DNA of 64,000 nucleotides, taken from the NCBI RefSeq assembly GCF_047663525.1, contig NC_092602.1, forward strand, positions 4,471,501 to 4,535,500, written 5' to 3'. Shown here one piece after another: positions 54,556 to 64,000 of the stretch. A program made the translations under genes and the position numbers. The DNA comes from Anas platyrhynchos (Eukaryota; Chordata; Aves; Anseriformes; Anatidae). The stretch's first letter is position 1, and each line of letters begins with the position of its first letter. The notes under the pieces were generated by a model. The model was not told the origin of the DNA. It saw only the letters and a list, made by a program, of their open reading frames with translations, and did not search any database.

Positions 54556-57500
54556 GAGAATTAGGGAGAAAGTAGTGGCTATGGGCAAGAAGAGGGTAAA
54601 GGACAGCATGATTAGAGGACACTGAATACCTATACTGTACTGGAAGCTGTCACTGGCCACCATCATGCAGGTCTGTCACCTGCCAGCACATCCAGATGCT
54701 GCTGTAAAAGCCAAATGAGTCAGAAGCGTGTCTATTCTCCAGCTGCAGCGCCAGCATTAGCAGCCATGTCCCAGTGATGGGAGTCCCCAACTCAGCACTG
54801 CTTATTTGTTATCTGGAAAACATGAGATGCAGTAGCAGTACTGCTGGGCTGTGCTTTGGGATGTGTCTGTGTACCTTTAATGGATGATGTAGGTAATCAG
54901 ACTTCAGAAGAAATTATTTGGGCCCAAGTCTCCTCTTATTCTCTCTGTGTACCACTGCAGATTTCACTGAGGTGACTCCAATTTACACCCCATCAGAGAA
55001 GAAAGAGTTAGCTCCTGCATTTTTAGCTGTAGTAAATTATTTTTAGAAACACAACATTCATCATGAAAGCCTCTCTGTCTCCTCCTGCAAGGAAGGACTG
55101 AATAATGAATGAATACAGAGCTGGACTAATATCTACTGCTCAGCCATCCATGAGAGCAGACTGAGCAGACTGCATGTGTGCTGCTAGTGGGCAAACTTGC
55201 TTGAGTCTGCATCCTGAGAGCACCAGCACGTCCAGAAGCTCTGCCTGCTCCTTGTAGCCTGGCACAACTACAGCCCCTCTCATTGCTCTGACCACCTCCA
55301 TTGGGGCATCCGTCCCTTGGCTAATGAGATGCATTTAAGCTTAGGCACAAGCCTTTGGCCTTGGCTTGACCTGTGTTGTGTGTATGCTTTTTACCTAGCT
55401 GATTTGACCTTGGTCCTGCCTCATCACCATGGACTTGTCTAGCAATCTGTGCTATTGACCCTCATTACTGTCACTACATCTGCTCCTCTTGCTTGGGTGA
55501 TGTGGGACTGCTCTCTTGCTGGTGACATTCCTGTCCCTGCCTGCCCCACTGTCACCCCTGGATCCTGGCTTGCCTGCCCTTGGAAAGCAGCCCCAATTGA
55601 GGTGCTCCCTGACAGCCCAGGATTTCTTGTGGGGGCTTTGCCACCACAGCTTGCCATAGCTCAAGGCTGACCTGCAAACCCTGCAGGGCCCTTGGACAGG
55701 TCACAGCCCAAGACCATGACATCTGCTGCTACCGTGATAACCCCTGAACTCCTCAGTAGGACTTGGGGGTTCTCATGTCAGATGTTGCTTTCTAATCAGG
55801 AGGTCTACAATTCAGATATTAGATACTTAGTGAAAATAATCTCCCAGGGTAGTAGGTAGACGTTATGTGGATGGATGCCCTGATGAGGCTGCTCAGGAAA
55901 AATAAACTCTGTTGATGTACCTCAAGACTTAACAATGTGTTTGTTTTAAGGACTGGAAGCACTTGGTATGGGGACAAAATTTTGAATAGCACATTTACAT
56001 GCCTTGATTTCTTGTTGCAGCTGGGTTCTGGGTGCTTAGTGCACAGACCTAGCAGAAGTGCTGCCTGTAAAGTTTGGTTATAGCTGGTGTTTAGTACTGG
56101 CCACACAAGGCCTATGTCTTACTCTCACAGATGTTGCCCTTCAGCCAGGTTGAAGTGCTAAATTCTTCAGGCCCATAACCATTTCAGGTCATGTACTAAT
56201 GGGCTTGAAATCAGTTATTGTGCAGGAAATGATAAATGACTGTACGCTGCAGCTAATGAAGGGGATAGATTATTGGGATATAAATCAATTAAGTGGTTCT
56301 GAGGAAGTTGCAAACCACAAGAAAAAAAAAAAAAACACAAAACATGTAGGGAGAGAAAAACATCCGACACATAAGGATGAACAGGAGCCAACAGGTGCCG
56401 TCAGCCATCATGTTATCCCTCAGGGGAAGTGAGCTTAACACCGCTAGTTATGACCCTCCTCGATCTGACAGTGGAGGCTGAGGAGGGAACCAGTCTGTGC
56501 TCTGCAGTTACCAGGTGGCTACAGGCAGCAGGCTGACTCTTCCAGGAGATACCTGTACAATACTAAAGGGACATGTCCTGCGCTTCCTCACGTGGTCAGG
56601 ACTGCTTTGGAGTGGTGACTGCTCAAAGGAACTGCTGTTATGTGGGGAGCCGCGTGGCTTCTATGCTTCTCATCTTCTGACTTGTTTTCTAAAGGTTTGC
56701 TGATAAAAACCAGCAATGCAGCATTTTCTAAATTCTAACGAGCTGTTTTCTAATAGTTATCTAATGAACTGTGGCAAGTGACAAAGAAGCCTGTTGTTTG
56801 CTTTAATCTCTTAAACTACAGTATATTCTGAAGGCAAAGCATCTCAAGGGAGAAGTGGACTTGAGGCTAAACAGTTGCCCCAAAGAGCGGGGTTCATCCC
56901 CTATGCTGTTGGTGATATCTCTGTTGCAGTCCTGGAAGATGCCAGTGCATACATTAGACCATGTTTGTACCTGGGTTCTCCTCATCTCCTCCAGTGGAGC
57001 AGCAAGTCCCGCACATGTTTGGGGTTGGCTGGGAGTTTGTCATTCCCACCACCACAGTCTGAAAAGCCCATCAAGCAAAAGAGGGTGGAGATCACAACAG
57101 TGAGCATTTGAAAGCATTTATTTTTATGCTGGGCAAAAAAATAAAAAATAAATATCTCTTTGGTACATTGCAATAATCTTAAGATGCCTCCAGAAGAGAT
57201 GATCTGGCTATGATCTGATCTATTTAAAGAACTCCACCTAATCAGAGTACGTTTTCTCCAAGAGGCAAATTTTATTTTTGTGATCAGGGTATATCCAGTA
57301 AAGCTGCAAGAAACAAGGTACTCCGTTTTCATATATTTGTATGGAGAGGCCCAGGAAAGGTGGTTCCACCTACAAAATCCTGCAGGTAAAACTTTAAGAA
57401 ATGTCTGCATCTTCAGTATTCAGGTGCTGAGCTTCCCACCAGGGTGAGTGCTCAGGTGATAACTCTCTGCTTTTGATCTATTGAATTTTGCACTGACTTT

Positions 57501-59527
57501 GGTATGGTGATGAGACAGCAATATCCCATAATATATGGCTGTTTCTAGCAAGAGCTCTGCTATAATTGTATTTATGAGCAGAATACTTATAGAGGCCTTC
57601 AGGGAGCTTCAAGTGTAAAAACATCCCTATAACACCATATAGACAGCCAACAGCCAAGCAATTAATTTCTTGAGTACAAGTGGTGTTTGGGACTCTGTCC
57701 TGGTATACAACACCCATTAGTGCTGTGGATTCCCTGCTGAAGGGAATGAGGGAGCTGCCGGCTGGATGCTCACTTTCCTCTGTGCTTTGTATGCCTAAAC
57801 TGTTTTCTAAACAAAGTTCACTAGAGCTAAATGAGACCACTAAAGTTCTGGTATATCTGGGGGCCAAAAAAAAAAACAGCTTTTTGTCTGTGGTAACAAC
57901 TCTCCCTCTCATGATTTGGCCTTCCAAATGAAGAGGTATGTACAGGCAACAAAACAGAAAGCATGAGAGCAGTTTTCTGAGCTTTTCATAATCGTGACTT
58001 GTTGAATACCCTCACCTCCGTGCTTCTCTCCTACCTAAACAGAAGCAAATTTGGGCATGTGGTTTCTCCCTGCATGGTTTTGAAGGTCCCAGTGCAACCA
58101 TCCCCAAAGCTCAGCTGCCCCAGATGATGCCATTACCAGCTAAGTCTGGACACTGCTCCCCATCAGGTGACATCAAGCCAAAATGAATTCCATTGATAGG
58201 AATCTTAGTGCCTGCATTTGTCATTGCTTTGTCTGAAATTAATGTAATAATAGCATATCTCACACAATTCAAGCATCCCATAAAGTAGCATTAATCAGTC
58301 TTGTACATATAGTACAATAGCAGAAATTATGTTGCACTTAAGAATAATGTAGTTAAAGTTTTTAAGTAGTATGGTGAGAGGAAAGGAGATTGTTCTCGTC
58401 ATGTTATGAAACAAAACAAAGTTATTCAAATTCATAAAAGGTTTCAAATTCAAAATTGTCAAAAAAAGTTTTCCACTCAACAGACAAACTATCACAGGAA
58501 ATTGCTGAAGTCAGACTTAACAAACATGAAAGGACTTTAACATTTACATAGTTACTATGATTACAAATAATTTTGGTGGTTACAATATGAATGGTTCCAG
58601 TATTATAATGAAAAATATTTTAAGAATTTAATTTTATACACCAAATACCTTGTAAGGAGTTCAAACTCCTTTCTAGGAAGAATCTCCAGTTTTGGTACTC
58701 TGAAGCTTTTTCCAGAGCAGTTGTTTGAGGGCAGCTGTACCTATAAAGCTCAGTTTAGGTATTAAAAACAGTCATTGGGACTTTGCTGTGCTCTTCTGGT
58801 TTCTCATATACCCCTGACTGTGTTAAAGCAGGCACCGCAACAGCTGGTCAAGGAAGGCAGAGAAGTAGGAAGTGCTGTCATAGGGCTTGGGACTGGGCTG
58901 TTCATGCACAGAGAGAGAGAGAATTAAAGGTTTCTGGCTCCCAGGTAAAAGCTGTACAAGAGATGTTGCTTGGAAAGAGCAGCTCTGCACTGAGAAAATG
59001 TCTCTTCAATAATCCCACACTTCTGGGCTTCAGCCGACCACCTGCAGCAGTCAGGAATAATTTTTTCCCCAGAAATCATGTTTTCCTTATTTAGGAGGAG
59101 TTTCTTAATCTCCTCTAATACATAAGGATAACTGCAGCTGGAGATGTAATACTTAGTGGAGGGATTCTCTTAAATGAAGCAGCATTATGTTGAAGCTCTT
59201 AAAACCCTACTAGAGAGGTATGTGTGTGTTTGTGTTTATAACTGAGCCTGGCTTGAAGTGCGCTGCTAGAAAAGTTGTTATATTTAAACAGAGTATAGTT
59301 TGTAAACCCATATTGTGTTTTTGTTGTGTAATAAGGAGAAGACATTAAACATCTTCAGGGATGCTGGGATAATTAGCAAATGAGTCTTGAAGAGAGAACA
59401 TTTACTGCTGGTGCTCATGCATCCTTTGGATTTCTGACTCCTCTTTTCTGCATGTATTGGTGCAGTTCAGCAGCTCTTGAAAATGTAGCCAGGAAAAAAA
59501 AATGTAAAAAGAATTTGTTTGATTTGT
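54556..59527. other. Non-coding DNA, no supported gene
   Basis: 55340-55680 is pyrimidine-rich on plus and therefore has open frames. An A run lies at about 56321-56335. 58180-58760 is AT-rich and unique. A (GA)6 lies at 58911-58922. No domain is recognisable in any frame (maximum 149 codons at 57478-57927 minus). Confidence 0.45.
58911..58922. repeat. Short (GA)6 microsatellite
   Basis: Six GA units. Confidence 0.75.
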
Positions 59528-59612
59528 TGTATTGGGTTTATGTGGCAAGGTTTTGGTAGCTGGGGTGGCCTCAGTGAGAAGAATACAGAAGCTGCCACAT
59601 GTTACATAAGGG
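59528..59612 (+). mobile_element. LTR 5' stub, same family type as the 25.66 kb LTR
   Basis: It begins TGTATTGGGTTTATGTGGCAAGG, then TTTTGGTAGCTGGGG, GAAGAATACAGAAGCTGCC and CACATGTTACATAAGGGCC. It stops abruptly where the CR1 at 59613-60150 begins. The corresponding segment of the 25661 LTR has CAGCTGCCCCATGTTAGATAAGAGCC. About 85 bp of an LTR of roughly 800 bp remain, and no matching remainder is found on the far side of the CR1. Confidence 0.75.
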
Positions 59613-60150
59613 CCACTGGTGAGGCTGCACCTCGAGTACTGCATTCAGTTTTGGGCCCCTCACTACAAGAAGGACATTGAGGCCCTGAAATGTGTCCAGA
59701 GAAGTGCTGAGAAGCTGGTGAAGGGTCTGGAACACAAGTCTTATGAGGAGTGGCTGTGGGAACTGGGGTTGTTTGGTCTAGAGAAGAGGAGGCTCAAGGG
59801 AGACCTTATTGTTGTCTACAACTACCTGAAAGGAAGCTGTGGGAGCTGGGGATCAGCCTCTTCTTGCGGATAACCAGCAGTAGGACTAGAGGGAATGGCC
59901 TCACGGTGAGCTAGGGAAGTTTTAAATTGGAAATTATGAGAAATTTCTTCTCAGAAAGAGTGGTCAGGCATTGGAACAGGTTGTCCAGGGAAGTGGTGAC
60001 ATCACTGTCCCTGGGAGTTTTTAAGGAAAGGTTTGACTTGGTGCTTAGGGACATGGTTTAATGGGTGATATTGGTGGTAGGGTGATGGTTGGACCAAATG
60101 AGCATGGAGATCTTTCCCAACCTTAATGCTTCTGTGATTCTCTGTCATTC
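59613..60150 (+). mobile_element. CR1 LINE 3' portion, from end of ORF2 to the 3' terminus
   Basis: The plus frame 59619-59873 encodes the C-terminal part of CR1 ORF2, with [20 protein letters not shown], then a [20 protein letters not shown]-like block, [20 protein letters not shown] and YLKG. A short frame break near 59870 follows. The 3' UTR carries TTTAAATTGGAAATTATGAG, GGCATTGGAACAGGTTGTCC and the GGGTGATATTGGTGGTAGGG box. It ends in CCCAACCTTAATGCTTCTGTGATTC plus a decayed terminal repeat. It is the longest well-preserved CR1 in the window and the same subfamily as 51647-51826. It abuts an LTR stub without any gap. Confidence 0.94.
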
Positions 60151-63100
60151 AGAGGTGGTCCCTAGTAGATAGTTGTGATTTCCTCATTGTCCTTCTCTTG
60201 TCTAGAGTGTTGGATCAACAATTGACTTTAAATATCACTTTGTCCAGAGTGAAATGACCATAATCCACTTTTGAAGCTGGTAATTTAGAATATGCTTCTG
60301 TCAGTACTATTGTGCTGGGCTGTCAGAAAACATAGAAAATTGCCTGCAACCAACTGACTCATCCATTGGGGGTTTCTGCCTAACCAGAAATTGCTGTTGG
60401 TGTGTGTTAAAAGCTTGTAGTACAGCCCAAATGCTGTGATGTTGTCTACGCTGAGGTCTTGGGACACTAGTGCAGGGGACTGTGGGCAGACATTGCTTGA
60501 CCACAATACAGAGGCACATTCTTGTACTGAGAAATGCTCTTTTGTCCTCAAACTCCCAGATGCTCTGTGAGGAAGGTGTTACACATGTGAGCATTCGTGA
60601 ATATCTACAAGATGCTGCAGAGACTCACCTCATCAGAGAGACCCTACAGGGACTTGCTAGGCTGGGGGCCTTAACGAAGGTAGTCATCCAGCTACTTCTA
60701 CCTTTCCTGCTCCTCCCTGGGAGACTGCTGGGAAGGTGCAGAGCTGATTGCCACTGGAAACTGCCACTAATTGGACCTTATTAAAAATTTACTTCTGTTT
60801 TACAATAAAGCTGGAGTATTTATCTTCCCACAGCAAACCCATTAATTAACAACACAAATGGGCTATGCTGCCAGGAGAACAGCGAAACTCTGACTGTCAA
60901 TACAGTGACCTCACTGCAGCCCTTCCCGCCGGCCCTGCAGACAAAAGCAGCCACCCATACCACCCTGTACAGGTCTACATGCAGATAAATAGCTTCTGCA
61001 GTTTGTTTCTCACTGGGTGAAAGCTGTACAACTTCCTCCAGGAAGAAGCTAGGATGGAAGAAAATGTCCTGGTAAATAATAATTAAAAAAAAAAAGGTAA
61101 CTAATTGCCTGATTGAAGCAAGCTGTCCAAGAACCAGAGAGCATTTAAGAGTGAAAGAAAAGCTCCAGGTATCCCTGCATTCTGGGGAATGTGACTACCG
61201 TTTGTCTCAATGATCTGTACTGCAGCAATACTGTGCTTTCATTGCTGGATGTTGAAGAGCAGATGTTGGTGGGTGATGTTGATGGTATTTTTGCAGAGGT
61301 CACTGTTTGTTGGGTTTAAACCATGTGACACCAGTATCATGGCTTGGGAGATATGCGGGTTTTCAAATACAGGCACAAGATTGCAGGATCATAGAGGAAA
61401 AAATAGGTCCTGCCTTTGGCTGAAGGCTCCTGCCCAATTGTCTATTTAATTACAGTGAGTTAAAATGGCCAAGTGTGAGTGCAGCTGTTGGCCAGACACT
61501 TAGTGAGCTGGTTTCACTGGATTTGATTTAGTATTCATCCTTCCTGCATCTTGAAAAGCGTACCAGTTCTTCCTCCATGTAGGACTCAGTGCAGAATCTG
61601 CAGAAGCAGTGAGGGCTAAGGCTCTGTCTTCCCATGTAGCCTGGCCAGGGTGGACAGGTGTGCCTGTAGGAGCTGGGTTGGGGAGCAGTTCCTCCTTTTG
61701 CTGCATCAAGCTGTTAAGTCCTGAAATCTCCAATCCCCATGCCAAAAGTTCAGCATCTGGTAGCAGCAGAGTTTCCCTCACGAGTTTTCCTTTCCTAAGG
61801 ATTCACATCCCTTTGTGCAAGCCAACAGCAAAGTCATTGCTTGACTTCCCACTGGAGCTTATTACTAATAGACATCTCTAGCACTTGGGCAGAGCAAAGG
61901 CACCAAGGAGAGATGCGAGTACGGCCTCCCCCTTGGACTCTGCAAGTTAAGCTGAAGCAGAGCATGGATTCTGGGCAGGAGGCTTTTGGCATGGGCTTGT
62001 CTCTATCCTCTGTCTTATCTACAAATTTGCATTGCTCTCAAAGCGATGTTCTTCAGCCAAGTGTGAAACTATCTGCTGCAGTTGTTTCCAGCTTCCATTA
62101 CTGTGTCTTTTTAGCCCAGGGTGTGAAGGGAGCAAAATTCCTCCAGTTACACTCATGCAGAAGCAGTTGTGGGAGGGATGCTGCAAACCACGTTTCCAAT
62201 TAGGTGCAGCACTGTGGCACCTGTCTGGATGTGACACGATAATGCACCTGCTAAACATTATAAGAAGCTTCAGAGATTCAATGTGACACACGTGAAGCAA
62301 TAGCTGGAGTTTAGTCAACACTCCATCAGTTAAAAGTCTATATTTCCAATTATCTGTGGACAGTTTGCCTTCAAGGATAATTGGCTTCCTGCAGCTCTCT
62401 AGAACAGATATCAGAGAGCTCTTTCTCTTCCACAGAGGAAAATCTGGAATGGTTTATAGCACAATAGTGTGGAGATGTCCATGTCAGAGGGAAGGCAAGA
62501 TCCGGGAAACAGTAAGGTACCACACTGGTCAGAAGTTTAAGGGGACTAGCCTCCAAAAATCTGAGGGACATTCATTACCACATTCTGCTTATGAACTGCT
62601 GGGCTTGGAAGTCTGTGCCGTTATGCAAACCTGTGGCAATGTTCTTGTCCCTCTGAGGAGACTGCCAGGAGATGGGCAAAGAAGGGTTTAATCACCAGGG
62701 ACTGCAATGATCCCCTTGGTACAAGGCAGATTGAAGTGACACCCTGGGACAGTGGCTACCCTGCTTCCCCTTTTGATACCAGACATGGAAGCTGGGAACA
62801 GGGAGAGGGAATTTAATGTGAAAATAGGTATTTGAAGAACTGCATTTAACAGGCCTCCTGTGCGTATTCCTGTGCAGTCTTCAAGCCACCAGCCAGACAA
62901 ACACAGCCTGACAGATTCTGCCAGCTGTCCACCAGCTCCAGGATGCATGTGCTGGCAGTCCTGCAGTCCTGCGTAGTCAGGCTGCACAGTCCATGGAGAA
63001 GAACTGATAGAGAAAGCAGGAAATCACAGGTGAGGGAGGACTGCAAAAAAAAAAAAAAAAAAAAAAAACACAACCTAAATCCACTGAGGAACTGAAGCTT

Positions 63101-64000
63101 CATGTAAACATAATTATTTGAACAGAAAATTGTGTGTTGTTTTGTTTTATTTTACTTCAAAACATTGCTGACATGCCTCCTGCAAGATGCAATTTCACCA
63201 CTCTGTGCTCTTGCTCTCTGTTGACAAGGCCTGCTGACTAAAGGGCAGCTTCTGGGAGTCTGTCTGAAACTTCAGTGGCCTCTGTGAGTGCTGGCAGACG
63301 TAATCTTGTCTCAAAGTGATGCCCAGATGAGCCCAAAGGAAAGGGAGGGCTGTTGGTAACTCAGGAAAACTTCAGTGCAGCACTTCAGCCCTGTTTCTGA
63401 GTTAAATCATTTGGGACTCAGTTCCTGGACTTTGTTTTAAAGATGAAAAATCTGCAGCTTGCAAGGGAAGAGCGAGAAGTGCAAGAGGTAGAAGAAGGGG
63501 CGCCGGGTTGTACACATCCCAGAGTGCTGGAGCAGATCTGCCTAAGCATGGGTATACCTTTCAAAGAATTACTAACTCAGTTGTGAACCATTTCCATGTA
63601 CATCCCACCCCTGAGTCATGAGGTTTTGGCCCTGTACAGTGTATATGGGATAGTCGCCTCTGAGGAGCTTCTGGCTGCAGCTCATCTGCAGTCGCTTGGA
63701 GAACCAGGGAAGCACACGGTGCCTGAGAGCATGAAGGCAACTGCCTAAATATACCAGTTCTTAGTAATGTGTCCCATAAAGGGGGAAGTGAGGTAATTAC
63801 CTAAGCCATAGTGAGCAGCATCATACCAAAGAGAACAACAGAGAGAAATATATATGTGAAGGCTCCTGGCACAAGCCAGCCCCCAGCTAGTTCCTAACCT
63901 GCTGGTACGTCTGAGGCACTTGGTACCAGCTGATGGTGGGTTGTGTAAGAGCTTTGTGTTCTCCTTTTGCAGCCTGAGCAGGTTCTGCTGCCTCCCTGCC
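60151..64000. other. Non-coding DNA, no supported gene
   Basis: 60780-61140 is AT-rich with ATTAATTAAC at about 60841. A 24-nt A run lies at 63045-63068 and a short (TA) run near 63849. Open frames are at most 120 codons and unrecognised. I see nothing else. Confidence 0.45.
63045..63068. repeat. poly(A) run, 24 nt
   Basis: Uninterrupted A homopolymer. The DNA before it contains no gene-like sequence that would make it the tail of a retrocopy. Confidence 0.8.

Noticed and set aside
59619-59873. 84-codon plus frame with clear protein similarity
   Set aside because: The similarity is to the C-terminus of CR1 ORF2, so it is a LINE remnant and not a host gene.
1-64000. CRISPR arrays, operons, phage or plasmid functions, defence systems
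   Set aside because: There are no regularly spaced direct repeats, no ribosome-binding-site/ORF packing and no prokaryotic gene. The repeat content is that of a bird nuclear genome.

Overview
This window looks like vertebrate nuclear DNA from a bird. The evidence is its repeat content. There are ten CR1 LINE fragments, several with the typical avian CR1 3' end (CCAACCTTAAT followed by a short ATTCTGTGATTCT tail). There are also two near-complete LTRs and one LTR stub of the TGTCCTGGCTTTGG and TGTATTGGGTTT types, which I associate with endogenous retrovirus-L-like elements common in birds. No bacterial or organellar gene organisation, CRISPR array, tRNA or rRNA is visible. I found no host protein-coding exon that I can support. 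The open frames are short, unrecognised, and explained by base skew, by GC-rich repeats or by CR1 remnants.

Layout. 1-3.9 kb is anonymous non-coding DNA. 3.9-5.4 kb holds an old antisense CR1 followed by a solo LTR with a nearly intact 5-bp target duplication. 5.4-8.9 kb is non-coding, with a possible old palindromic repeat at 7.26 kb and an AT-rich conserved-looking block at 8.04-8.46 kb. 8.89-9.37 kb is an old sense CR1. 9.4-12.9 kb is anonymous and includes a 20-bp Z-DNA-type tract at 12.12 kb. 12.9-13.9 kb is an old antisense CR1 containing a perfect 12-bp hairpin. 13.9-19.5 kb is non-coding, with a conserved-looking block at 15.8-16.6 kb and a G-quadruplex motif at 18.6 kb. A CR1 3' end lies at 19.5 kb. 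20-25.6 kb is non-coding with strand-skewed stretches. A second, 808-bp solo LTR occupies 25.66-26.47 kb. 26.5-31 kb is AT-rich, with two octamer motifs, and ends in a CR1 3' end. 31-42 kb is mostly AT-rich with two further conserved-looking blocks (34.1-35.1 and 39.5-40.7 kb), then an old antisense CR1. 42.7-43.1 kb is a CR1 with an in-frame internal deletion. 46.5-47.25 kb is the only CpG-rich patch of note. 51.6, 54.2 and 59.5-60.2 kb hold three more CR1 pieces, the last fused to an LTR stub.

The window is therefore best read as an intergenic region or a very large intron, with several candidate regulatory blocks. I did not find a convincing novel multi-gene system. The most checkable observations are five. 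All ten clearest retroelement pieces lie on the + strand. The CpG patch carries two perfect 12-bp palindromes. One CR1 has lost its reverse transcriptase in frame. An LTR stub joins directly to a CR1. Several structure-forming DNA tracts are present.
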